DNA from: Paracoccaceae bacterium
GTDB lineage: Bacteria > Pseudomonadota > Alphaproteobacteria > Rhodobacterales > Rhodobacteraceae
Direction: 5' to 3'
Length of the DNA: 57,143 nucleotides
NCBI GenBank assembly: GCA_021741245.1
Contig: JAIOYF010000021.1
Location: 1 to 57,143, forward strand
The position numbers were made by a program, and so were the translations under genes. The notes under the pieces were generated by a model. It had not been told where the DNA came from, searched no databases, and saw nothing but the letters and a program-made list of their open reading frames with translations. Of this stretch, positions 25,073 to 32,516 are shown one piece after another (the stretch's first letter is position 1; each line of letters begins with the position of its first letter).

Positions 25073-26004
25073 TTCAGCCCCCTTTCGCGGATGGTGCCCA
25101 AAATGCCCTTGGGCGCAAACAGCACCAGCACCACCAAGGCCGCGCCCACAACAAACAGATAGGCCGTGGTATAACCTGACGCGATGTCGATCAGATAGAA
25201 CATCAACAGCGCGCCCAGAAACGGCCCGATCACCGTGCCTGCCCCCCCCAAGAGCACATAAAGCATCGGCAGGATCGAATATTGGATGGTGGCAAATGTG
25301 GCCCCAACATAGCCAAACAGCATCCCATAAGCTGCCCCGGCCATCCCGGCATAAAGGCCCGAGATTACCAGCGCCGTCAGCTTTACACGAAACGGGTTAT
25401 AGCCCAGCATCCGGCTGCGCTCTTCATTCTCGCGCATCGCGACCATGACGCGGCCAAAGGGGGACCGGACAAGCCACAGGCAGATCAGCATGGCAATGGC
25501 AAACAGGATCAACGCCGCCATATAGCGCGGGGTGTCCGTCGACAGATCAAAGCCCGCGATCATTCGCGCCGCACTATCGACGACAAAGCCCTCGTCCCCG
25601 CCGGTATGGGTGTTGAGATAAAGCAACGTGAGATAGCCCGCCTGCGCAAACATCAGCGTCACGATCATGAAACTGACCCCCGCCGTGCGCAGCGCCAAAA
25701 GCCCGACCAGTCCCGCAAGCGCCCCCCCGGCAACCAGCCCCGCGATCAGGGCTGGAACAGGGGCCCAGCCAAGGGTCCAGATCGGCAGGCCCATGCCATA
25801 CATTCCGGCGGCAAAGAACAGCGCATGGCCCAGCGACAAAAGCCCCGTATAGCCAAAGGCGATGTTATAGCCCATGGCAAACACCGACAGCACCATGATC
25901 CGCGAGACATTGGTCGCGTGATAGGACGGCAGCATGAATTGCGCCGCAAACAGCACCGCGATCAGGCCCAGATGCAACGCCAGAGGTTTTGCGGAAAGGC
26001 TCAT
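25060..26004 (-). CDS. Liv-type ABC transporter permease (LivM-like)
   Basis: A 314-residue inner-membrane permease with about eight to ten hydrophobic segments. The LivM core is visible as GYNIAFGYTGLLSLGHALFF and the ATPase-contacting loop as SPFGRVMVAMRENEERSRMLGYN. It pairs with LivH to form the channel. The ATG at 26004 overlaps the livH stop (ATGA). Normal length and architecture. Confidence 0.94.
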   Translation of the reverse strand: MSLSAKPLALHLGLIAVLFAAQFMLPSYHATNVSRIMVLSVFAMGYNIAFGYTGLLSLGHALFFAAGMYGMGLPIWTLGWAPVPALIAGLVAGGALAGLVGLLALRTAGVSFMIVTLMFAQAGYLTLLYLNTHTGGDEGFVVDSAARMIAGFDLSTDTPRYMAALILFAIAMLICLWLVRSPFGRVMVAMRENEERSRMLGYNPFRVKLTALVISGLYAGMAGAAYGMLFGYVGATFATIQYSILPMLYVLLGGAGTVIGPFLGALLMFYLIDIASGYTTAYLFVVGAALVVLVLFAPKGILGTIRERGLKWLP

Positions 26005-26879
26005 GTCTTTGCCCCGAACAGGCCCTGTGGGCGAAAGACAAGGACAAGCGCCACCAGAAGCGTCGCAATGATCTTGGCCAGCGTTGGCGAAAAGAACATC
26101 GAGATCACGCCATCCGATAGGCCGATGATCAGGGCTGCCACCAAAGTGCCGCGCAGGGATCCAAGGCCACCGATGATCACCACGATAAACGACAGCAGCA
26201 GCGGGTCATGGCCCATCAGGTAATGTGCCTGCTGGATCGGCACGATCAATACCGCCGCCGCCGCCGCAAGCGCCGCACCAAGGGCAAATGTGCCTGCATA
26301 GACCCTGTCGACATTGATGCCAAAGGCCCGCGCAGTCTCCATATCCACCTGAGTGGCCCGCATGACCAACCCGGCCTTTGTGCGGGTCATAAAGGCCCAG
26401 ACGCCAAGCAAGATCAGACCTGCCGCCAGCACTACGAACAGCTTGTAGCCGGAATAGCCGAACCACGGAAATTGAAGGCGCAGATTGAAGGGCGGCTCTA
26501 CCGGGCGCGCATCGGGGCCATAAAAGGTCAGTGCCGTCTGCTGCAAGATGTAAAGAAGCCCGATCGTGGCCACGATTGTCGCCTCGGGATCATATTTCAA
26601 CCGCTTGAGCACAAACACATCTGCAAGCCATGCTATCGCCCCGACGACCAAGGGCGCAATCAGCAGGGCCGCCAACCAGCCTATCGCAGGGGGAAACGGC
26701 AGATAGTGGGTGACAAACCATGCGGTGACGGCACCCAGCATGAAAAACTCGCCATGTGCCACGTTGACGACCCGCATCACGCCAAACACGAGGCTGAGGC
26801 CGATGGCCGTCAGCGCCAGCACAGCCGCCATGACGGTGCCTTCCAGCAGGGCAAGAAAAAGAAATGGTCCGAAGGCCAC
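26001..26879 (-). CDS. Liv-type ABC transporter permease (LivH-like)
   Basis: A 292-residue inner-membrane permease. The LivH signature GLSLVFGVMRVVNVAHGEFFML is present, interrupted by nothing unusual, and the cytoplasmic EAA-like loop reads KAGLVMRATQVDMETARAFG. It lies 70 bp after the binding-protein gene, across a hairpin. With LivM it forms the pore for the substrate captured by the Tat-like-exported binding protein. Confidence 0.94.
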   Translation of the reverse strand: MAFGPFLFLALLEGTVMAAVLALTAIGLSLVFGVMRVVNVAHGEFFMLGAVTAWFVTHYLPFPPAIGWLAALLIAPLVVGAIAWLADVFVLKRLKYDPEATIVATIGLLYILQQTALTFYGPDARPVEPPFNLRLQFPWFGYSGYKLFVVLAAGLILLGVWAFMTRTKAGLVMRATQVDMETARAFGINVDRVYAGTFALGAALAAAAAVLIVPIQQAHYLMGHDPLLLSFIVVIIGGLGSLRGTLVAALIIGLSDGVISMFFSPTLAKIIATLLVALVLVFRPQGLFGAKT

Positions 26880-26913
26880 GTGGCAATCCCGCGTGTTTGA
26901 GGAAAATGGTGGC

Positions 26914-26935
26914 GGGCGCAGCTATGGCCGCGCCC
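26914..26935 (-). terminator. Stem-loop between the Liv binding-protein and permease genes
   Basis: Arms GGGCGC (26914-26919) and GCGCCC (26930-26935) pair, and the stem extends by a GC/GC pair after one mismatch around a TATG loop. No U-tract follows. Its position just 3' of a binding-protein gene parallels the hairpin at 13813-13843 and suggests transcript protection or attenuation. Confidence 0.55.
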
Positions 26936-26949
26936 GAAGTCAGAAAGGA

Positions 26950-28230
26950 TCAGAACGACTGCGTGGTATAGTCGACGGCATCCGGATACATGCCATCTTC
27001 AAGGCTGGTGGTATGGGCGCGGATAAGCTTCCCGCCTTCGACCTTTGAGATGAACTGATGGCCAAAGACCTGATGGGTCTTGCCGTTGAACCGCTTGTCG
27101 CCCTGCACATGGGCAAGGCTTGCGGGCATATCGGTCATCGCCTCGACGGCTTCGACAAACTTCTGTCGATCCGCTGTGGATTGATAGCCCGATGCCTCCA
27201 TCCCGGCCTTGATCACATGCAAGGTTTCCCAGACGCTGAACATATGCGCATAGGTTGACACGTCCTTGGCATCCGAAATGCTGGCCCCATTGTCATCCAC
27301 CCCAACGGCGGCGCGATAGGCGGTTTCATGGTCGGAAGCATCTGCCTGCTTTACGCGGTTGTGCCCCTCCCAGAAATGGGTGCCCTCAAGGAATTCCAGC
27401 CCCGGCGAGGCGGTGTCGACCGCCTCAAGCGAGTCGATAAAGCCAAAGATTTCCGGGCGCGCGCCCGATCCATAGAACTCCCCCAGTTCTTTGACAAAAG
27501 TCAGAACGGCAGGGCCAACCATGACGTGATACAGCACCTCGGTATCCGCCGGGATCTGCGGCATATAACGGGTAAAGCTGGTCTCGGTCGGCGGAATTGC
27601 GACTTGGGCGATGACTTGGCCACCGCCTGCCTCCACCGCCGCGGTAAAGAAATCGCGGTGATCATGGCCAAAGGCATAGTCGGGGAACACCATGGTGACC
27701 TTCTTGCCAAGATTGGCCAGAACCCATGGCGCCATGGAAGAAACCTGTGCGCGCACATCGGTGATGCCGGGCTGCATGGTCCACCGGTTCAGCATGCCGC
27801 TGGCCACGTGATAGCCTTCGGAACAGACCAGATAGGGCACTTTCAACTCTGCCGCACGCGGGGCGGTGCCGATGACCACATGGCTGAAAAGCGGCCCGAA
27901 CACGAGGTCGCATCCCGCCTGACTGACCAGCTTTTCAACAACCTCTGCGCCGCGCTTTGGATCGGTGCCGTCGTCTTCAAAAAGGATTTCAACCGGGCGA
28001 CCATTGATGCCACCGCCATCGTTGATCACCTTTAGCGCAGCCTGCGCTGTGCGTTCATACCAGCGGCCATAGGCGGCACCAATCCCCGTGCGGTGCAACT
28101 GAAAGCCCAGCTTGATGGGTGCCGATTGGGCCCAGACCGGGGCGACAAAGCCCGCAGCCAAAAGCCCCGCGCCAGCGCCCTTGAGAACCGCGCGCCGAGA
28201 TGGTGATAATCCAAACACTTCCTTGGTCAT
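26950..28230 (-). CDS. Liv-type ABC transporter substrate-binding protein
   Basis: A 426-residue periplasmic binding protein of the Leu/Ile/Val-urea-amide class (type 1 periplasmic fold). The N-terminus carries SRRAVLKGAGAGLLAAGF ending in VWAQ, a twin-arginine-like signal. The mature part starts IKLGFQLHRTGIGAAYGRW and keeps the family VINDGGGINGRPVEI. Related proteins bind amides, urea or aromatic acids as well as amino acids. The ATG at 28230 was chosen with GGAG 9 nt upstream; an ATG 15 bp earlier overlaps that site. A 21-bp dyad upstream (28294-28314) may be its operator. Confidence 0.9.
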   Translation of the reverse strand: MTKEVFGLSPSRRAVLKGAGAGLLAAGFVAPVWAQSAPIKLGFQLHRTGIGAAYGRWYERTAQAALKVINDGGGINGRPVEILFEDDGTDPKRGAEVVEKLVSQAGCDLVFGPLFSHVVIGTAPRAAELKVPYLVCSEGYHVASGMLNRWTMQPGITDVRAQVSSMAPWVLANLGKKVTMVFPDYAFGHDHRDFFTAAVEAGGGQVIAQVAIPPTETSFTRYMPQIPADTEVLYHVMVGPAVLTFVKELGEFYGSGARPEIFGFIDSLEAVDTASPGLEFLEGTHFWEGHNRVKQADASDHETAYRAAVGVDDNGASISDAKDVSTYAHMFSVWETLHVIKAGMEASGYQSTADRQKFVEAVEAMTDMPASLAHVQGDKRFNGKTHQVFGHQFISKVEGGKLIRAHTTSLEDGMYPDAVDYTTQSF

Positions 28231-28293
28231 TTCTCGTTTCTCCACTGTTGCAGGGCGCTTCTTGGATCGAACGCCTCTGGGTTAAGGTTGTGC

Positions 28294-28314
28294 GTATACA
28301 AACGATTTGTCTAC
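28294..28314 (-). promoter_or_regulatory. Imperfect dyad upstream of the Liv operon
   Basis: Arms GTATACAAA (28294-28302) and TTTGTCTAC (28306-28314) are complementary at 8 of 9 positions around CGA. It lies 64 bp before the binding-protein ATG, in the only sizeable gap between the two minus-strand gene blocks. Its left part resembles a motif at 36045-36057 beside the marR gene. The MarR-operator role is inference. Confidence 0.5.
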
Positions 28315-28320
28315 ATTTAT

Positions 28321-29670
28321 TTACCCTGATCTGGCCGTCGACAGGAGCCAAAGACCCAAGACGGTATAGCCGACCATAAGCGCCGTCATCGGAAGATGCG
28401 CTGCCGCCCTTGTGTCGGTTCCCACCAGTCGCAAGGCCAGCAAAACCGCCAGAATATGGGCCCCCAGAATTGCAGCGAACTGAACGCCATAGATCAGCGG
28501 CATGATCCGGGAATCGGTCAGGAACCCGAAGGACACATAGAACGGCGGCAGGCCCAACACCTCATCCCCGCGAAACAGCGGGTCATTCAGCGCGGCCAGC
28601 GTGTATTGCCCGACCGTCAGCAGCGTCACAAAGTAATGGGCGGCGTGATAGCCTGCGGCGATGGCCAGAAACGACAGCATCACCGGGCCGGGGGCAAACC
28701 GCTTGCCGCTGATGATCTGCCCGGCCCGGACCACAGCCCATATGGTCGAGATGGTCATGGCCCAGACGCCGATCAGGCCAAAGGTGTTCACCAACATCAC
28801 AGCCGAGCGCCCCGTCGGCTCCAGCGGGTTTTCCCCGATCAGGCCCTGCCACCAGAATGTCTCGGCCAGCCCGTCAAAGGTCAGCGCGGCAAGGGCAAGG
28901 GTGATAAAGGCCATGGCAGAGACGGAAAGTGGCGGCATAGCCAGAATTTGCGTGCCGGGCCAACCCCGCATCAATCGGGCCCGATTGCCGCTAAGCTCCA
29001 GCCAAAAGGGCGCGACCTTGGCCAGATAGCCCATGAAAACTGTCAGAAACTCGCCTTGCCCCAACCACTCTTCCCCTTCGGCCACGGCCAGCACAAAGAT
29101 CACTAGCCAATAGGCCATGGCCAGAACCGCAAGCTCATAGGGATCATCGGGGGATAATGACACGATCTGGAACCAAGCAAACCCCGCGTAAAGCGCCACC
29201 GCTGGCCAATGGCCGAACCGCGACAGGCCAGCCGTGCCTGTTCGCCCCAAAAGCGTGCGCATGATCCGCACCGGGGCTGTCCACGGGTTGATGGACCGCC
29301 ACAGGTTGCCAAAGAGAACCGAGCCGATAGGCACTACTATCCAGACACCTGTCCAGAACACCAGAGTCATAAGATTGTGCATCGGATCACGCGCGCCAAA
29401 GACGCCGATCAAAACCAGCCCGCAAAAGCACAGGAACGACAGATAAGAGGATACCGAGACGGGCAGCAAAATCCGCCGCTCCATCACCTCTACCGCGTTC
29501 ATCCGGGGCAAACGGTCAGCAACCGCCCCCATGACAGCCGTGATGGCAACCGTGATCGCGGCCCCGGTGATATAGTGCCCCGTTGGCAGGGTCAGGATCA
29601 CCGAGGGAGGCAGGGCGCAGGCAAAGGCTGCGCCGGGCAGAAGCATGAATGCCCCTGCTAGCCGTTTCAT
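28321..29670 (-). CDS. Polytopic membrane protein of unknown function
   Basis: I do not recognise a characterised family for this 449-residue protein. It has roughly ten to twelve hydrophobic segments. Distinct conserved-looking pieces are SYLSFLCFCGLVLIGVFGAR, a Trp-rich NLWRSINPWTAPVR and a His pair in AAGYHAAHYFVTLL that could bind a cofactor or metal. Similar proteins are, from memory, sometimes labelled fenitrothion hydrolase on weak grounds. The ATG at 29670 overlaps the AA_synth stop (ATGA), so it is translated with the catabolic genes. An N-terminal signal-like segment ends in AFACAL. It may be a secondary transporter or a membrane redox component. Confidence 0.8.
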   Translation of the reverse strand: MKRLAGAFMLLPGAAFACALPPSVILTLPTGHYITGAAITVAITAVMGAVADRLPRMNAVEVMERRILLPVSVSSYLSFLCFCGLVLIGVFGARDPMHNLMTLVFWTGVWIVVPIGSVLFGNLWRSINPWTAPVRIMRTLLGRTGTAGLSRFGHWPAVALYAGFAWFQIVSLSPDDPYELAVLAMAYWLVIFVLAVAEGEEWLGQGEFLTVFMGYLAKVAPFWLELSGNRARLMRGWPGTQILAMPPLSVSAMAFITLALAALTFDGLAETFWWQGLIGENPLEPTGRSAVMLVNTFGLIGVWAMTISTIWAVVRAGQIISGKRFAPGPVMLSFLAIAAGYHAAHYFVTLLTVGQYTLAALNDPLFRGDEVLGLPPFYVSFGFLTDSRIMPLIYGVQFAAILGAHILAVLLALRLVGTDTRAAAHLPMTALMVGYTVLGLWLLSTARSG

Positions 29671-30248
29671 CGCAGGCCATCCTCGCCCTTGACCTGCCAA
29701 ACCTCCAGCCCGCCCATGCGTGAATTCACACGCGGCCCCTTGGCCATGGCAAGAACGAACATGATTTCATCAGCGCGCGGCCCGTCCGGGCAAGCAATGG
29801 TAAAGGCATCAAAATGGCTGCGGACATAGGCCGCGTTGATATGGCCAAGCGGCACGTCCAAGCTGCTGCCCATGCCGCCCACCTTCATCGCCGAAGGCAC
29901 GATGGCGCGGCTTTCGCCCAGCCGTTCGCGCATCGCATAGCCGCCCGGCACATGCCAAAGCGCGCCATGCTCTACCTCGCCATTTTCGCCGACGATGGCC
30001 CCTTTGCCATAGCCGTCGATCCCCTCACGCCCGCCCAAGGCCGCAATCAACTTGTCGGTCAGCATCAGGCCAAGGGGTTTAAGATCCTCCATCGCGGGTT
30101 GCAGATCGGCGTGAAAGCCGCGCGCAAAGGGGTTGGCGCAGATCGCAAGGACCGCCCCACGCAAGCGCGGCGCAGACAGGGCAGTGCCCCCTTCGTGAAA
30201 AATCTGCTCGATCTGCAGGGCGATTTTTCGAACCGGAAAATCAGGCAA
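29667..30248 (-). CDS. Amino acid synthesis (AA_synth, DUF1185) family protein
   Basis: A 193-residue soluble protein of the AA_synth family, whose biochemical function is not established despite the name. Recognisable segments are ANPFARGFHADLQPAMEDL, GYGKGAIVGENGEVEHGALWH and MKVGGMGSSLDVPLGHI. I place the start at the TTG at 30248 because AGGAG lies 7 nt upstream; a TTG at 30263 is less well placed. It sits between the UPF0280 gene and the membrane-protein gene and overlaps both. Such proteins recur beside Mo hydroxylases and HNR-like genes, suggesting a role in ring catabolism. Confidence 0.85.
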   Translation of the reverse strand: MPDFPVRKIALQIEQIFHEGGTALSAPRLRGAVLAICANPFARGFHADLQPAMEDLKPLGLMLTDKLIAALGGREGIDGYGKGAIVGENGEVEHGALWHVPGGYAMRERLGESRAIVPSAMKVGGMGSSLDVPLGHINAAYVRSHFDAFTIACPDGPRADEIMFVLAMAKGPRVNSRMGGLEVWQVKGEDGLR

Positions 30249-31077
30249 GGGGCATCTCCTCAAGGGCTAGGGACCCGACGGTCCTGTGTTCAGGGTGCAG
30301 GAAAAGGGCTGCAGCTTCAATAAGGCCAGCGTTCTTGTACTGTTGCGCAACAGCCTGACCTGCCAAAAGGGCTGTGGCAACCTCGGATCGGGTCAAAGGG
30401 CCGACCTGAACCGTAACGGGCCGATCCCCCAGATCACTGTCGGCCTGCAGATCACACGCGGGGCGGCGTTGAATGGCCGGATGATCCCCAAGCGTGACTG
30501 CATTGGCAATCATTGTGGCCGCTGCATCGGCCATGGCGGCTGTTCGGGCCAGAACAGTCACTGAATCCGCGATGCCAAAAGACCAGCTGCGCCCTCGCCA
30601 GCCCGAGGTTGCGATACCACGCGCCGCATCTTGGGACTGCACCTTGACCCGTGCCAAGACATCACCCTGACCAGCAACGGCACAGGTCAGGCTTTCGCCT
30701 TGGGTCAGGTAAAGGGCGATATCCCCGCCGTTATTGGCATAGGCGCGCTGAATGCCGGGCGCGGCAAGGCAAGCCAGAATTTCTTCGGCCACCGATCCTG
30801 CGACCGCCGCCATCGGGGTGATGAAATCCGGGTGAAACGCCGCTGTGGCCCGCGCCATGCGTTGCCCGATCATCGATTTGGGTTGGCCTGCCGCGCGGCG
30901 CAATTCTGGCAATTCGCTGGCGAGTTCCGCCAGAACAGTGTCGAATCTTGCAATGGCGCTCTGCTCCGCCATGCTGATGGCCCCGGCATCTCCCCAGCAT
31001 TGGGCAATAATGTCGATGGGGCCATGGTGCATGTGCAACCGCCCATCGGGAAGGCGTTGAACCTCCGCCCCGGTCAT
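30241..31077 (-). CDS. UPF0280 family protein (ApbE-like fold)
   Basis: A 278-residue UPF0280 protein, a family distantly related to the flavin transferase ApbE. Landmarks are FHPDFITPMAAVAGSVAEEI, YANNGGDIALYL and ATSGWRGRSWSFGIADSVTV. The ATG at 31077 overlaps the HNR-like stop (ATGA). ApbE-type proteins attach FMN covalently to partners, so a maturation role for a flavoprotein of this pathway is conceivable; this is inference, since no UPF0280 activity is known to me. Confidence 0.88.
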   Translation of the reverse strand: MTGAEVQRLPDGRLHMHHGPIDIIAQCWGDAGAISMAEQSAIARFDTVLAELASELPELRRAAGQPKSMIGQRMARATAAFHPDFITPMAAVAGSVAEEILACLAAPGIQRAYANNGGDIALYLTQGESLTCAVAGQGDVLARVKVQSQDAARGIATSGWRGRSWSFGIADSVTVLARTAAMADAAATMIANAVTLGDHPAIQRRPACDLQADSDLGDRPVTVQVGPLTRSEVATALLAGQAVAQQYKNAGLIEAAALFLHPEHRTVGSLALEEMPLA

Positions 31078-32516
31078 CCGTCTTGATCCGGCCAAGGCGC
31101 GACCCTTGCCGCGGTTGGGTATTCGCCACCTTCTGCCCGCGTTTCTTCCAACGTGCGGATGGCCGCAAGATGCCCGCCAAGGGCTTCATAATCCCCGCGA
31201 GGCAAGGTGAATTCCAGCGGGGCGACCAAGGCTGGGGTCGGCACATAGCCAAAAGCGCCCTTGGGCAGGCGCGTCACATCAACCATAAATGTGATTCCGC
31301 CACCGGGCCAGATATAGCACGCGGCACCACCACTGGTCAGCCGCGTCGCGCCGGATTGAATGGACCGAGTCAGCCGCACCGGGTTTTTTGTCACCCCCGC
31401 CCGCAGGCTGCCCCCGGCCCCGCCCATGAACAAAACCGTGCAAAGCGACGGCTCACAATTCTCGTCGATCAGCCGAACCGAATCGCGCAGCGCCTCGGGC
31501 AAGGGCTGCTGTTGTGGCACCAGATCGTGATCCAGCACGTAATAGCCAAATTCCTCACCCGTGGTGGACACCATGAGCATCGTCAGACCGGGCCGCGCCC
31601 CCTTTTTGGCGTTCCATTCCCCCAAGATCTCCAGCGGGTCGGTCAGCCGCGTGCCACCCCAGCCAAGACCCGGCTCTGACACCTTGAAATACCGTCCCGG
31701 AGTGGACCGGCTGCCCTTGATCTTGATGCCGGTTGCTTGCCAATCCAGCACCTTTCCAGCCTGATGTTCACTGACAACGCCGGTGATATGGTCATCGACC
31801 ACCACCACCTCATCCACCAGACCCCGCCATTGGCTGGCAAACATACCAATGGTGGCCGACCCGCAGCCCACCCGCATCCGCCGTTCCAATTGGCCATCCA
31901 CGATCGGGGGTTTTCCGGCCTGCACCACCACCGATGATCCGTCGTCGATGGTCAGTTCCACCGCCTCGCCATTGCACAGGGCCAGCATCGCAGAACAGGT
32001 GATCCGCCCCTCGGCCTTGCTGCCCCCGGTCAGGTGATGCACCCCCCCAAGCGACAGCATCTGGCTGCCATATTCGGCGGTGGTCACATGGCCCACACCC
32101 TCGCCACCCGCGCGCACAATGGCACCCTCTGCGCCAAGGTGGCGGTCGGTGTCGATCTTTACCTTGACCCCGCAATAGGAAAAAATCGCTTCCGTCACCA
32201 CCGTCACCATATCCGCCCCCTCGATGACGGAAGAGACGATAAAGGGCGCGGGCTTGTAATCGGGATAGGTGGTGCCAGAGCCGATTCCGGTCACGAAACT
32301 GTCGGTTGGCAGCGGGTCACCATCCCATTCGCGTGCCGCAAAGGGGACAATCCGTTGCCCCGTGGTCAGCGACCGTGACAGCATCACCACCGGGTCCGTG
32401 CGCACGATACGACCATCGGCATTGGCATAGCGGTCACAGGCGCCTGTTTGGCCCGGCGCGATAAAGCACATCACCGGGCAGGCATCGCAACGGATCTTTT
32501 CTGCGGTTTGGGTCAT
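31074..32516 (-). CDS. 6-hydroxynicotinate reductase-like iron-sulfur protein
   Basis: This 480-residue protein resembles 6-hydroxynicotinate reductase (HNR) of Eubacterium barkeri, which reduces 6-hydroxynicotinate to 1,4,5,6-tetrahydro-6-oxonicotinate with ferredoxin. The N-terminus has four Cys (C10, C13, C17, C27; CDACPVMC then GAC), suited to a 4Fe-4S cluster. Further on are Gly-rich blocks GVHHLTGGSKAEGRITCSA and the C-terminal GGAACYIWPGGGITFMVDV. HNR homologues in aerobes are mostly uncharacterised. It is translationally coupled to the Mo hydroxylase above and UPF0280 below, so it probably acts on the hydroxylated product. Family call fairly firm; substrate inferred. Confidence 0.82.
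   Translation of the reverse strand: MTQTAEKIRCDACPVMCFIAPGQTGACDRYANADGRIVRTDPVVMLSRSLTTGQRIVPFAAREWDGDPLPTDSFVTGIGSGTTYPDYKPAPFIVSSVIEGADMVTVVTEAIFSYCGVKVKIDTDRHLGAEGAIVRAGGEGVGHVTTAEYGSQMLSLGGVHHLTGGSKAEGRITCSAMLALCNGEAVELTIDDGSSVVVQAGKPPIVDGQLERRMRVGCGSATIGMFASQWRGLVDEVVVVDDHITGVVSEHQAGKVLDWQATGIKIKGSRSTPGRYFKVSEPGLGWGGTRLTDPLEILGEWNAKKGARPGLTMLMVSTTGEEFGYYVLDHDLVPQQQPLPEALRDSVRLIDENCEPSLCTVLFMGGAGGSLRAGVTKNPVRLTRSIQSGATRLTSGGAACYIWPGGGITFMVDVTRLPKGAFGYVPTPALVAPLEFTLPRGDYEALGGHLAAIRTLEETRAEGGEYPTAARVAPWPDQDG

Noticed and set aside
28321-29670. Calling the membrane protein a fenitrothion hydrolase
   Set aside because: That label rests on weak similarity in databases as I remember it; no hydrolase motif is visible in this polytopic protein.
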